This document shows positions 22,863 to 32,758 of a DNA stretch of 64,000 nucleotides, in pieces (the stretch's first letter is position 1; the number at the start of each line of letters is the position of its first letter). Source of the stretch: Longimicrobium sp. (GTDB lineage Bacteria > Gemmatimonadota > Gemmatimonadetes > Longimicrobiales > Longimicrobiaceae); NCBI GenBank assembly GCA_036387335.1, contig DASVTZ010000026.1, positions 35,809-99,808 on the forward strand, in the 5' to 3' direction. The position numbers and the translations under genes are program-made. The notes beneath the pieces were generated by a model. The model ran no database searches and was not told the DNA's origin. It saw only the letters and a program-made list of their open reading frames with translations.

Positions 22863-23978
22863 TCACGGAGCGCCGGTGGCGGGCAGGAGGCGAATCAGGG
22901 CATCTCGCACCCTGCGGCTGGCCGGCACGCCTCCCGGCTCACCCGAAGCGGATGCGATGGAGATCACCACGTCGTCATCCATGCGCCACCAGAGCACCGC
23001 GTTGTGGCCCAGGTCGGTGTCCGTGCCGCCATGCTCCACCACCCGCCCCCCGCCCGGCGCGGTGGAGATGAACCAGCCGTAGCCGTATTCCCCGCGCGCA
23101 CCGGCGGCCACGTATGGGCGCCACATCCGCGCGATGCTGCTGTCGCGCAGAACGCGGCCGCCACGCAGCGCGTTCAGCCAGCGCACCAGGTCGTCCACGG
23201 TGGAATGAATTCCCGTCGCGCCCATGTATCCGCGGTCGTGAAGGTGGTAGGCGGGCCCCCTCCCGTTCCGCGGCGGCGCAATCCCGAGCGCATCGGCGGC
23301 GGGCCGGTCGTCCCACGGCCCGCTCGAGCGCAGTCCGGCCGGGCCGATCAGCATCCGCTGCACGTACGCGTCATACGGCTCGCCGGCGGCGGTCTCCACC
23401 ACGGCGGCGAGGAGGTTGTATCCGTCGTTGGAGTAGTGGAAGCGGGTACCGGGCTCGTCCACGGCGGGAGGCCGCAGGATGGCCGCCACGGCACGTGAGC
23501 GGTCGGAGGTTCCATCCGCCGCGTAGTTGTGGCCCAGCCCGCCCGTATGCGTGAGGAGCTGGTGAAGGGTGATCCCCGCGCGGCCGGTGGGGAGCCCGGT
23601 GAAGAAGCGCCCAATCGAGTCGGTGGTGCGAAGCCGGCCCTCCTCTTCCAGCCGCAGGATGGCGGCCGCCGCGAACGACTTGCTGAGGGAGCCGATCCAG
23701 TACCCCGTGGCGGGCGTCACCGGCCTGCCGCACGTGCCCGCCGTGCGCCCATACCCCTGGCGCAGGAGCGTCTCGCCGCGCCGCATGACGAGCACCGCCC
23801 CGGCGAATCGGGAGTCGGCGAGCGCACGCAGGCGCCCGTCGAGCCGCTCCCCCACCGCACCGCGCACCACCGCGGCGCGCGGCGGAGGGGCGGCGACAGG
23901 GGGGCAGCGCGGCGGTGCGCACCCGGCCGCGGTCGACACGAGCGCCAGAAGCACGCCTGACAGGGAGTGGATACGCAT
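22863..23978 (-). CDS. Serine hydrolase, beta-lactamase fold, exported
   Basis: 371 residues. The N-terminus MRIHSLSGVLLALVSTAAGC is a lipoprotein signal (Cys20). The domain is of the class C/esterase type: SLSK (Ser97-Lys100), YSN (Tyr182) and HGG in VVEHGGTDTDLG. These are the nucleophile-lysine pair, the tyrosine and the KTG-like element. Such proteins may be carboxylesterases, D-amino acid peptidases or beta-lactamases; sequence alone does not tell. Immediately upstream on the same strand, 110 bases away, is an AraC-type regulator that may control it. Confidence 0.88.
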   Translation of the reverse strand: MRIHSLSGVLLALVSTAAGCAPPRCPPVAAPPPRAAVVRGAVGERLDGRLRALADSRFAGAVLVMRRGETLLRQGYGRTAGTCGRPVTPATGYWIGSLSKSFAAAAILRLEEEGRLRTTDSIGRFFTGLPTGRAGITLHQLLTHTGGLGHNYAADGTSDRSRAVAAILRPPAVDEPGTRFHYSNDGYNLLAAVVETAAGEPYDAYVQRMLIGPAGLRSSGPWDDRPAADALGIAPPRNGRGPAYHLHDRGYMGATGIHSTVDDLVRWLNALRGGRVLRDSSIARMWRPYVAAGARGEYGYGWFISTAPGGGRVVEHGGTDTDLGHNAVLWWRMDDDVVISIASASGEPGGVPASRRVRDALIRLLPATGAP

Positions 23979-24088
23979 GTGAGGACGGGGAGCGCGAGTG
24001 GAGCGCCGGGCCGCCTGCCCGGCCATACGCGGAAGATGGCGCGGGGGGAAGGCGCCGTCTTGAACGGCCGGGCGGGGATGGAACCGGT

Positions 24089-24901
24089 TTAGCGGCCCCG
24101 GTGCGCGCGGCGGTACGCCAGCGGGGTGGTGCCGGTATGCCGGCGGAAGGTGCGGGTGAAGTGGCTGTGGTCCGCGAAGCCAGCCTCGTGGGCGATGGAC
24201 GAGATGGTGCGGGCCGACGAGGCGAGGGCGGCGCACGCGCGCTCGATGCGCGCGCGGCGGAGGTACTCGCCCACGGTGCACCCCACGTGCCGGCGGAACT
24301 CGCGCGCCAGGTGCACCGGATGCACCCCCGCGTCGCGCGCCAGAAGGGAGAGCGCCGGCGGGGCGCCCGCCTCCGCACGCACGCGCTCGAGCACCCCCTG
24401 CAGCCACAAGGGAGCCCGGGCGCCCGGCGGGGCGTCCGCGGCACGCGACACCTCGCCCAGCGCGGTCAGCACCAGCCCCTCCAGGGCGAGCACGGATGCG
24501 GCGTCGCATGCGCGCAGCTCCTCGTCCAGCTGGTGGGCGAGCCAGCGGGTGCGCCCCCCGCGCACTTCCGCCGAGCGGCTGCCCGGCACGGCGCCGCGCG
24601 CGGCAACCCCGTCCATCCAGCGGTCGTCCATCTCCACGATCAGGCAGCGCGCGCCCTGCGCCCCGAAGCGGGTGGCGTGCCGCTCGCCGGCGGGGCGGAA
24701 GATCACGCTCCCCGGGCGGCAGACCCGCTCCGACGTCCCGGAGCTCTCGGCGAAGCCGCCGCGCAGGGGGAAGCACAGATATGCGTGTCCGTGCGCGTGC
24801 GGCTCGAAGCGGTCTCCGGGGCCGTACTCCGCCCGCAGCACGCGCAGCACCCCGAGGTCACGCTCGCCGCGCAGGTGGTCGGTGCTCCGATCGGTGTCCA
24901 T
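24089..24901 (-). CDS. AraC-family transcription regulator
   Basis: 270 residues. The N-terminal 110 residues form a cupin-like sensing domain (HAHGHAYLCFPLRGGF, PGSVIFRPAGERHATRFG). The C-terminal 100 residues hold two helix-turn-helix motifs, with ARDAGVHPVHLAREFRRHVG in the first and SIAHEAGFADHSHFTRTFRR, the AraC signature, in the second, ending in GTTPLAYRRAHRGR. It likely senses a small molecule and activates nearby genes, the serine hydrolase downstream being the nearest candidate. Secure family. Confidence 0.93.
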   Translation of the reverse strand: MDTDRSTDHLRGERDLGVLRVLRAEYGPGDRFEPHAHGHAYLCFPLRGGFAESSGTSERVCRPGSVIFRPAGERHATRFGAQGARCLIVEMDDRWMDGVAARGAVPGSRSAEVRGGRTRWLAHQLDEELRACDAASVLALEGLVLTALGEVSRAADAPPGARAPLWLQGVLERVRAEAGAPPALSLLARDAGVHPVHLAREFRRHVGCTVGEYLRRARIERACAALASSARTISSIAHEAGFADHSHFTRTFRRHTGTTPLAYRRAHRGR

Positions 24902-25078
24902 GCGCAGCCGGGGGCGCGGGGGAGGTGGCGTGCGGACCCGCGCAAGCTACGCTGCCTTCGCCGGGCGGGCCAGCGTGCCGGTGTTGCGTCAGTGGCCGGA
25001 GCTTTTTACTTCGCAGAACCAGTCTTACGCGCTCGCGCGAGCATCAGGCGATCCGCGCGTATTTGACTCTCGCGCGTA

Positions 25079-28000
25079 TCATCCCTCGCCGTTGTTGCCC
25101 CTTAACCCCCAATGCGTCTGCGCGTATTCCTGCGCCTCCCGAGCCGAGAGCGCTCGGCTGGAGTTGTTGGTGCGCACGTAGAAGTGCTCCTGCCCTTCAG
25201 TTTTGACCCACACAGGTTTGGGTGAGGACTTCACCAGCACTCGGCAGACCTGTTTGCCGTCGATTCCGTGGAAGCTCACCTCTAGGAGTGGCGCCAGACC
25301 AAAGCCGATGTGCTTGCCGAGGTGTTGGGTGAGCCACTGCTCGAATCCGTCGGCGTTGGCGCGCTCGCCCAGAGTGCGGTAGTCGGCGTCCAGGCCCAGC
25401 ACGGTACCGTCATCCGCGATCCCGATCAGGAGGGTGCCCCCCGCGGAGTTCAGGAAGGCGGCCACCGTCTTGACGATGATCTCTTCCATCTTGGGGTTCT
25501 TTTTTCCCTCTCTCACGTCCCAGCGCGCGGTGCTCTTGAACTCCAGCGTGCCGCTCTCCCCCTGCGCGATCAGGCGGGCGATATCGGGGTCTCCGGGTAT
25601 GGGGGTCAGCGCCTGGTATGCCGCCATCGCCGCATCCTTCGTCTCCTTTGCCACCAGCGGAAACGTGCCCAGGATGTGCGCGAACTCCGCTTCCGTGAGC
25701 CCGTACAGGTGCGCCACCATGCCGTCCAGCTCGGCGCGGAGCCGGGCTCTCTCGCCCGGGTCCGTGGCGCCGTTCACGTGGCTACCCAGCCCTACCTCCA
25801 GAGCCAAATCGTCGAACTCCGGGGTGGTGCAGATCAGCCGGGCGGCGCGCTCCACGATGGGAGCAAACTCCGAGTCCCGCTCTGTAAGGCGGGGGACAGG
25901 GAGTTGGTACACGACGAACATGGGCACGCCCATGGTGACGCTGTATCGCAGCAGATAATCGAGCGTCATACTATTAAAGATCGCGCACACGAACAGCATT
26001 TCCCGCACTGAATAGCCGGCCGATGTCGGGTTCCAGAGAACCACTTTGTGATTCGCGAAAACTCGCGGTGGAAGCACAGCCGCAATCATGGTCCGCTCAT
26101 CGGTGTTCCGGGCGATCTCCCGATACCCGAGCAGGTGATGCTGATAGATCAGCTTCTGCCCTGCATCATCGCGGTTCCCCAGCAGCCGCTTCCGCCCCTG
26201 CGTTTCGTCGATCCAGTACCGGGGATTAGCCCAGGTGTGGGTGAACTGGTGGAGCATCTTTCCCTCGTACAGCGGCAGCCACCCGGGCGCGGGTTCGGGG
26301 TGGAACAGATCGCTGTCCGTCGTCATATTAAATTCCTGCGTCAGCGAAAGATTCCACGCTCCGTCCCGCTCCTGCCCGAGTAGGGGGAAGCGCAGCATCT
26401 TCTCCGCAATCTGTACGTCGGTTTCGCAATTGAACTCCATAATCGAAAGCGAATTGGGAGAGAGCCGCCGAACCAGATCGACAGAAACACGGATCGCATC
26501 CTGCGCTGGAAACCGGGCCAGGTCCTCTACGTCAAGCCGCATGAAGGTGGCGAAGAAGCGTTGGGTGCTACCACCCTTCTCAAAGGTGAGCACCACAAAT
26601 TTGAAGCTGCGGTGCACACCCTCGAAGATCTCCTTTCGATTCTCGAATCCGAACAGTCCGCTGATCCGCGTCGAGCCGAACAGCATCTCCCTTAGTTGCT
26701 TGGTGCCCAGGTCCGTATAGATGCCGCTGGGGACCACGATGCCGCACTCGCCGCCGGGGCGGAGCAGATTGTAGCATTGCTCCACGAAGTACGTATACAA
26801 GTTGGTCTTGGAAGCGATTCGCGCCCCAGTTTCCGTGAAGGATCGCTGGTTCTCGAATTGTGGCGCGGCCTTGAACCAGGCAGACACATGCGGAAAGCGG
26901 CTGGCGTACGTCAGCCATGCATCCCGCAGTTCAGGGTGCTTCATCAGCTTAGCGTGCTGCTTCTTCCAATCTTCGATCCGTAGCTTGTTCTTCTGAATCT
27001 CGGGTGCGTACTCCTGAAAGAACTCCTTTTCGTCGGTCTGCCAGACATCCCACGGCGGGTTGGTGATGATGGCGTCGAAGCCGCCACGTCCGTTCAGCAC
27101 CTCGTCGAACTCGTAGCCCCAGTGGAAGGGGTGCAGCGCGGCGATGTCGGTGCTATGGAGCGCACGTTTCTTTGGCTTGCCTTCCTTGCCCTTGGCCGCG
27201 TTCCACGTCGCCTGCTCGTAGCGAATCCCGGCCCCCGCGAATTCATCGAGCAGTAGGGCATTCAGGTTCTCCGTCGCCGCCCGGCGCTGCTCGTCGATTT
27301 CGTCGCGCAGGTCACGCAAGGCGGCGGAATCCTCCGCCTCCGTAGCGGCGTGGTGGCGGTACCGACCAACCAGCCGATTCTTTTCGTTCACCAGCTGGCG
27401 GTAGCTCTTCTGGAAGAAGTCGCCCTGGGCACGGCGGTCGTACTCCGCCTCGTCCACGCGCAGCAGCCCAATCAACGAGTTCCCCGCCAGGATGTTGAAG
27501 TCGATGTTGGGGAGCGGCTCCAGCTGATCCGCGGACTGGACGGATGAGACCAGTGCCAGGAAGAGGCGCAGCCGCGCGATCTCCGTGGCCTCCTCCATAA
27601 GATCGACGCCGAACAGATTGTCCGCGATGATCCGCTTTTTGATGTAGTAGTTCAGCGAGCGGTGCTCGCGCCGCGTGTCCGCGAGCCACTTCGTGAGCTG
27701 AGGGTCGTTCAGGAATTCGATACGCCCGGTGACAGCGCTGTATACCTCGATCAGCGTCTTCATGGCCGCCACGAGAAACGCCCCCGAGCCGCACGCCGGG
27801 TCGAGCAGCGTCAGGCCGGGGAGTACGTCAAAGAGCAGCGTACGGCAGAGCGACGCGTCCAGCTTGAGCAGGAGATCGGGGAGGGAGTCGAAGCGGCAGG
27901 GCGGGAGCACGCCGGGCACGCCGGGGTGGCTCACCCGCTGCACGATCAGCCGGTGGATCGTCTGCTCGCAAAGGTACTCCGTGATCTCCGGACGCGTGTA

Positions 28001-29083
28001 GTAGGCGCCGAACGCTTTCTGGTTGATGTACTTCTCGAAAATGTAGCCGAGCACGTCGGGGCTGATCTCGTTGGGGTTCCCCCCCGGCGTATCGTCCAGG
28101 TTCCAGTCGTAGCTCCGGAAAAGCTGAAGGATGTTGGCGAACGCCTGATCGGGAATCCGGATGCTCTCGTACTCCCTCTCGATGCGGTGCGGCAGAAAGA
28201 GGCCGCCGTTGAGGTAGCGGATCTTGCCCAGCGTCCGGTTCACATCCGCGCTGCGTTGCGCTTCCGGCTTGGCGAAGCCCTCGAAGAAGAGGACCTTGAG
28301 GAACTCGTCGTAGAAGCAGTAGGTGTGCGGTTTGGGGAGCTCCCCCAGCCCGGTGAAGACTGGACCGCACAGATCCTCGCCGCGTTTGCGGGCGACGTCC
28401 AGCTTCTCCTGCAGGTAGTTGTAACTGCCGCCGTCGAGGAAACCCTTCCGTTGCAGGAAGTAGATGAACATCAGCCGGTTGAGCAGCACGGATGCGTACC
28501 AGCGCCGGTCGCGCTCATCATCGATCCCCTCGATCAGCTGCACGAAGGCGAGGTGCTGCTCCTGGAACTCGCGGTAGAACTTCTTCGTGACGCGCTCCAC
28601 GTCCAGCGAATCCGCCAGGCGCCTGGCCACCTCCACCACGGGGATGTTCCCCTCGTCGTCCAGGTCGCCCAGCTCTACGAACATCCCGCTGATCTTTGAG
28701 AGGAACAGGTCTCCGGCCTGTCCCTTCACGTACAGATGCTCACGCGGCAGGAGCTTGGCACCGTCGCGCTTGGCCCAGAACCAGAGGCTCTGGGTGCGGA
28801 GGTGATCCACGAAGATCAGCAGGTTTTCGTGGTGAAGCCTGGCGGTCGCGCGGTGGATCGCCGCTCTCGCCTTCGCATCGGGGATGCCCCCTTCCGCTTC
28901 GATCTCGATCACCACCGCCCCACCCAGCTCCGCCACGTGGCGCTGCGTATACGCGTTGCCGTCGAGAGCGGCGGGAAGCGGGCGCGATTCGCGGGGGCGA
29001 TTCCATCCCAGCTCCTCCACGAACAGGTCGCGGAAGGCAAAGTCCTGGAGGTGCTGTCGTGTGCGGGCGGTGTTGATCGCCAT
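25079..29083 (-). CDS. N6-adenine DNA methyltransferase with C-terminal AlbA_2 domain
   Basis: 1334 residues; the ATG is two bases after the helicase stop, so the pair is one operon. The middle is a class I N6-adenine methylase of the Eco57I/type IIG kind: FGAYYTRPEITEYL (about 358), LDPACGSGAFLVAAM (motif I, about 428) and IITNPPWDVW (motif IV, about 674). Target-recognition-like sequence follows (GWLPLYEGKMLHQF, LPVPRLTER). From about residue 1174 comes an AlbA_2 (Schlafen-like divergent AAA_4) domain: ESGTLEFKSTARWDV, VAAFLNSAGGTLLIGIADDG. The N-terminal 150 residues (GGAVVIEIEAEGG) recall the nuclease-like heads of type IIG enzymes but without a clear D-ExK. It presumably marks self DNA for the partner helicase. 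The AlbA_2 fusion is unusual to me. Confidence 0.9.
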   Translation of the reverse strand: MAINTARTRQHLQDFAFRDLFVEELGWNRPRESRPLPAALDGNAYTQRHVAELGGAVVIEIEAEGGIPDAKARAAIHRATARLHHENLLIFVDHLRTQSLWFWAKRDGAKLLPREHLYVKGQAGDLFLSKISGMFVELGDLDDEGNIPVVEVARRLADSLDVERVTKKFYREFQEQHLAFVQLIEGIDDERDRRWYASVLLNRLMFIYFLQRKGFLDGGSYNYLQEKLDVARKRGEDLCGPVFTGLGELPKPHTYCFYDEFLKVLFFEGFAKPEAQRSADVNRTLGKIRYLNGGLFLPHRIEREYESIRIPDQAFANILQLFRSYDWNLDDTPGGNPNEISPDVLGYIFEKYINQKAFGAYYTRPEITEYLCEQTIHRLIVQRVSHPGVPGVLPPCRFDSLPDLLLKLDASLCRTLLFDVLPGLTLLDPACGSGAFLVAAMKTLIEVYSAVTGRIEFLNDPQLTKWLADTRREHRSLNYYIKKRIIADNLFGVDLMEEATEIARLRLFLALVSSVQSADQLEPLPNIDFNILAGNSLIGLLRVDEAEYDRRAQGDFFQKSYRQLVNEKNRLVGRYRHHAATEAEDSAALRDLRDEIDEQRRAATENLNALLLDEFAGAGIRYEQATWNAAKGKEGKPKKRALHSTDIAALHPFHWGYEFDEVLNGRGGFDAIITNPPWDVWQTDEKEFFQEYAPEIQKNKLRIEDWKKQHAKLMKHPELRDAWLTYASRFPHVSAWFKAAPQFENQRSFTETGARIASKTNLYTYFVEQCYNLLRPGGECGIVVPSGIYTDLGTKQLREMLFGSTRISGLFGFENRKEIFEGVHRSFKFVVLTFEKGGSTQRFFATFMRLDVEDLARFPAQDAIRVSVDLVRRLSPNSLSIMEFNCETDVQIAEKMLRFPLLGQERDGAWNLSLTQEFNMTTDSDLFHPEPAPGWLPLYEGKMLHQFTHTWANPRYWIDETQGRKRLLGNRDDAGQKLIYQHHLLGYREIARNTDERTMIAAVLPPRVFANHKVVLWNPTSAGYSVREMLFVCAIFNSMTLDYLLRYSVTMGVPMFVVYQLPVPRLTERDSEFAPIVERAARLICTTPEFDDLALEVGLGSHVNGATDPGERARLRAELDGMVAHLYGLTEAEFAHILGTFPLVAKETKDAAMAAYQALTPIPGDPDIARLIAQGESGTLEFKSTARWDVREGKKNPKMEEIIVKTVAAFLNSAGGTLLIGIADDGTVLGLDADYRTLGERANADGFEQWLTQHLGKHIGFGLAPLLEVSFHGIDGKQVCRVLVKSSPKPVWVKTEGQEHFYVRTNNSSRALSAREAQEYAQTHWGLRGNNGEG

Positions 29084-29085
29084 CC

Positions 29086-32000
29086 TCAGTTGCCTTTCGT
29101 GTCGTACAGCCCGAGCGAGCAGATGATCTGCGGCTCGCGGGCCTGTTCCTCGTCGTCCACGATGCTGAGCCGGTCGTCGTCGCGCAGGGCGATCACCATC
29201 TCGGCGAGCTGTGCATCGTCGATCCCGCTGCGGAGCTGCCGGTTCAGCGTGTCCGTAGCGGTGGAGCGCAGCGGGTAGCGGTACACGTCGTCGATGGCGC
29301 GCCCCAGCTCCAGCGTCTCCATGAGCGTGCCGCGCACGTGCTCCGCATAGCGTTTGAGGCGCTCGTACACACGGAAGCGGGCGCCGGAGGGGCGGCCGAG
29401 CTGCCCACCGACAGAGGCCGTCTCGCTGACGATCTGCTCCACCCCGCGGCTCACCAGTTCGTGGTGGCAGCCGTGGTGCACCAGCGCCGGCGTATCGGGG
29501 GCGCAACGCGCCATCGCCAGGATCCGGAGCTGTGACTGCGTCACCGTGTTCCCCTCCGCGTCCACCCAGGCGAGCGCGTCGTTGCCGTCCGCTGTCCGCA
29601 TGTAGAGCAGCACTCCCGGCGGATCGTCTTCCGTGCCCGGGTGTGTGCGGGCTGAGAGCACCACGTTCGGGAGCTCGGGGATCGTCTTCTGCAGAGACGG
29701 ATCATCGTCCGTCGCGTTCTTCCAGATCTGGTACGCCTCCGAGGCCAGGTCCACCTCGCCGTCCAAGCCACCGTCGCCGTCCAGAATGCCCGCGTTTTCG
29801 TTGTATAGATCCGCGAGTGGCCGGGCGGCCTCTTCATCCTCGAAGAACACCTCGTCCGTCCCCACCACCTCCGCGTTCTGGCGGAGGCGCTGTGAAACCC
29901 GCCCGCGCAGCCGGATGATCCGCTCCACTCCCTCGGCCGGAAGGAAGGAGTAGGCGAAGATGGTGTCCGCTTTCTGGCCGATCCGGTCTACGCGCCCCGC
30001 GCGCTGGATCAGGCGGATGATGGCCCAGGGAAGATCATAGTTGACGATGACGTGGCAGTCTTGGAGGTTTTGCCCCTCGGAAAGAACGTCCGTGGCGATC
30101 AGCACCCGCAGCTCTGCCGCTGGCGGCACACGGTCGCGCTTGCCGTTGCTCTCGGGACTGAAGCGCCACACAAGCGCAGTCGGGTCTTCCGAGTCGCCGG
30201 TGACCCCCGCGAAGGCGGTGATGCCCCGCGAGCGGAGCTGCTCGCACAGGTAGTCGACCGTGTCGGCGAACTGGGTGAACACCAGGACCTTTTCGTACGG
30301 CCGCTCCACCGTGAGGAGCCGTACCAGCGCCTCCAGCTTCGCGTCGCGCTCGGGGTCCCACCTGCCGAACTCCGCCAGCAGGCTGAGAATGGTGTCGGCG
30401 TCCGCCTGCAGGTCGTGCCGCAGCTGAGGGGTGAACAACGACGCACGCAGCCAGGTAAAGCGCTTCGGGTACCGTGTTCGGTACAGCTCAAAGAGCGCGG
30501 CGGCACGCTGGCGATACTCGGTGACGGCAGGGTCGGCTCCCTCCCCGGCGTATGCAGCCGCGCCGTTCTCCGCGCCGGCGAAGAGCGGTTCCGGCTCGGC
30601 GTCACCGTCGTCGCCCGGGTCATCGAGCACGTCCGCGCCCTGCGTGCCGAGCGGAAGCTCCAGCCCGTTCTCGATCGCGTGCAGGAAGATGAAGTTGCGC
30701 AGAGCGTGGCGTTCCAGCGACTGGATGAACGCGGGGCCTCCGCTTTCCAGCCGCTTGAAGAGGTTCGTGCGCGAAAAGCCCATCAGGCGCTTGCCTGCCC
30801 GGGAAAGCCCCTCCAGAACCTTTCCCTCGGCTGAAGTGGCGGCGCGGCTGGGGGTCGGGTGCTCGTAGTTCCCCAGCCCGTAGCGCGGCAGGTTGAGGGA
30901 GTTGATCGCACCCACTACCGGGTCGGAGTACAGGCGTGCGTAGGGATCGGTGGGGTCTCGGGAGTCCAGTGTAAAGGTGCGGGTGAGTGGAACACGCACG
31001 GGGAAGTAGGACCGCTTCCCATCCTCCAGGCGCAGGTATCGCCGGCCGCGCTTGGCGTCCATTTCCGTATAGTTCTCCTGGATGAAGCTACGCGTCCGGC
31101 GCACCATGTAGCGACGCATCAGCTCGCGCCAATCGTCCGCGTGCTCGCTCTTCTCGAACGCGGGGAGCGTGTTGATCCCGCACTGGTGGCGGCGCACGAA
31201 CTCCAGCTCGCCGGTCTCCTCCAGCTTCCGTTCCGGCCGGATTCCCAGGTTCTCCTCCGGCGCCACGAACAGCCGGAGCTGAGAGGAAAGGTCCAGGTGG
31301 CTCTTGTTGTAGGGCGTGGCGGAGAGGAGGATGCAGCGGCTCTCGTTCTCCGTGATGTACTCCTGGATGACACGGTAGCGCCTTCCCTCGCGGTTGCGGA
31401 GATTGTGGCTCTCATCGATCAGCACCAGGCGGTACCGCCGCAGATCCGGCAGCTCGCCTTCCACCCGGCTCAGGGGGACGATCTTGGCCAGGAGCCGGTA
31501 GCGGGCGGCGTAGTCTTCCCACATCGGCACCAGATTCTTTGGGCAGATGATCAGCGTTTCCAGAAAGAAGTCGTCCTGAAAGATGCGCGCGAGCGCCGTC
31601 GCCATCAGCGTCTTGCCCAGCCCGACGACGTCGCCGATCAGCACCCCGCGGCGCTTGAGCAGGTGGTGCGCCGCGATCTTGACGGCTGCCTTCTGGAAGT
31701 CGAAGAGCTTCCCCTCCAGCTCGCGCGGCAGGCGGAACTCCGCCAGACCGCTTCGCGCCTCCTGCGACAGGTGGTAGGCGATCTTGAGGTAGATGTGGTA
31801 CGGCGGGATCAGCTCCTCGCGCGCCCAGCTCTCCTCGATGATTGCGGCCAGCTCATCTGAGATGTCCAGGCACCACCTGTCGTTCCAGCGGTCATCGAAC
31901 CATGCCTGGAGCTTGGCACAGGCGTCGTGGTCCAGCACGTCCACGTTCAGTTCGCCGTACCGGGATAGACCGGCGAGTGTCAGGTTGCTGCTCCCCACCA

Positions 32001-32469
32001 GCCCCAGGGTGGGGTTGTTGGGGTCGTCGCGGTGCATCAGATACAGCTTGGCGTGCAGCGGGTACCGCAGGAACAGCTTGACCCTCACCTTGGCGTCACG
32101 GATCTGCCGAGCCAGTCGGCGCAGCGTCGCCTCGTCCGCATTGGTCGGCGCGCCTAGAGTGAGCTGTTCGCGAAACTGCTCCGCCATCTGCTTCTTTAGG
32201 CGAAGGACCGTCTGCTGATCAATCCCCTCATCATTCCCGCGCAGGCTGAGCGCATGGCGAAGCTCTTCCTGCGGCGAGGGTTGCATTCCAACGAGGAGCC
32301 GGCAGCACTGGCCCTCACCTCCAGGCCACAGATCGATGATGCGGTCGACGTGCTTCCAGCCGCGCAGGTTGAAGTAGCCGACGCAGAAGTCCGCGCGTTG
32401 GGAGATGCGGAGCGTGTCCTGGATGACCGCAGCAAGCTTCAGGTCGATGTTGTCGAAGATGCGGGGCAT
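29086..32469 (-). CDS. PLD-domain SNF2-type helicase of a defence module
   Basis: 1127 residues. The N-terminus is a phospholipase D-like domain with one HxK motif, LHAKLYLMHRDD then GSSNLTLAGL (about 136-165). PLD nucleases with one motif act as dimers. The rest is an SF2/SNF2 motor: GDVVGLGKT (Walker A, about 281), DESHNLRN (about 355), LSATPYNKS, VFTQFADTVDYL, DVLSEGQNLQ and QRAGRVDRIGQKAD (motif VI, about 825). The C-terminal 200 residues are helical. A nuclease-motor protein joined to an adenine methylase is the design of restriction-like phage defence. Divergent from dnaE; its start has only a weak GAGAG ribosome site. The helicase call is firm, defence is inferred. Confidence 0.9.
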   Translation of the reverse strand: MPRIFDNIDLKLAAVIQDTLRISQRADFCVGYFNLRGWKHVDRIIDLWPGGEGQCCRLLVGMQPSPQEELRHALSLRGNDEGIDQQTVLRLKKQMAEQFREQLTLGAPTNADEATLRRLARQIRDAKVRVKLFLRYPLHAKLYLMHRDDPNNPTLGLVGSSNLTLAGLSRYGELNVDVLDHDACAKLQAWFDDRWNDRWCLDISDELAAIIEESWAREELIPPYHIYLKIAYHLSQEARSGLAEFRLPRELEGKLFDFQKAAVKIAAHHLLKRRGVLIGDVVGLGKTLMATALARIFQDDFFLETLIICPKNLVPMWEDYAARYRLLAKIVPLSRVEGELPDLRRYRLVLIDESHNLRNREGRRYRVIQEYITENESRCILLSATPYNKSHLDLSSQLRLFVAPEENLGIRPERKLEETGELEFVRRHQCGINTLPAFEKSEHADDWRELMRRYMVRRTRSFIQENYTEMDAKRGRRYLRLEDGKRSYFPVRVPLTRTFTLDSRDPTDPYARLYSDPVVGAINSLNLPRYGLGNYEHPTPSRAATSAEGKVLEGLSRAGKRLMGFSRTNLFKRLESGGPAFIQSLERHALRNFIFLHAIENGLELPLGTQGADVLDDPGDDGDAEPEPLFAGAENGAAAYAGEGADPAVTEYRQRAAALFELYRTRYPKRFTWLRASLFTPQLRHDLQADADTILSLLAEFGRWDPERDAKLEALVRLLTVERPYEKVLVFTQFADTVDYLCEQLRSRGITAFAGVTGDSEDPTALVWRFSPESNGKRDRVPPAAELRVLIATDVLSEGQNLQDCHVIVNYDLPWAIIRLIQRAGRVDRIGQKADTIFAYSFLPAEGVERIIRLRGRVSQRLRQNAEVVGTDEVFFEDEEAARPLADLYNENAGILDGDGGLDGEVDLASEAYQIWKNATDDDPSLQKTIPELPNVVLSARTHPGTEDDPPGVLLYMRTADGNDALAWVDAEGNTVTQSQLRILAMARCAPDTPALVHHGCHHELVSRGVEQIVSETASVGGQLGRPSGARFRVYERLKRYAEHVRGTLMETLELGRAIDDVYRYPLRSTATDTLNRQLRSGIDDAQLAEMVIALRDDDRLSIVDDEEQAREPQIICSLGLYDTKGN

Positions 32470-32758
32470 GTGCTCTCGTAGGCGGGGTACGGGTCCGTGA
32501 ACATACTTATCGCGCCGAACCGCAGCAATCCGCGAAGTTCCCCCCTCGGCACCTGCATCCCGCGGATACCGGAGGACGGGCCGTCACCCCGTCGCGGGTG
32601 GCCGGTTCAGGGCGCTTCCCTTCCGCAATCCGGCCGCCGGGGGCATATTCAAGGCTCAGCACACGACGCGGCAGGGGGTGAACGGGCGCTCTCAGGAGGC
32701 CCGCCCAAGCCGTTGTGGCGCATATGGATAGGCAAGACTCACCCGCGGCCCTCTCCCG

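Noticed and set aside
25079..32469. BREX or complete DISARM locus
   Set aside because: No PglZ, BrxC, BrxL, DrmA or DUF1998 gene is present around the pair; only helicase and methylase are found.
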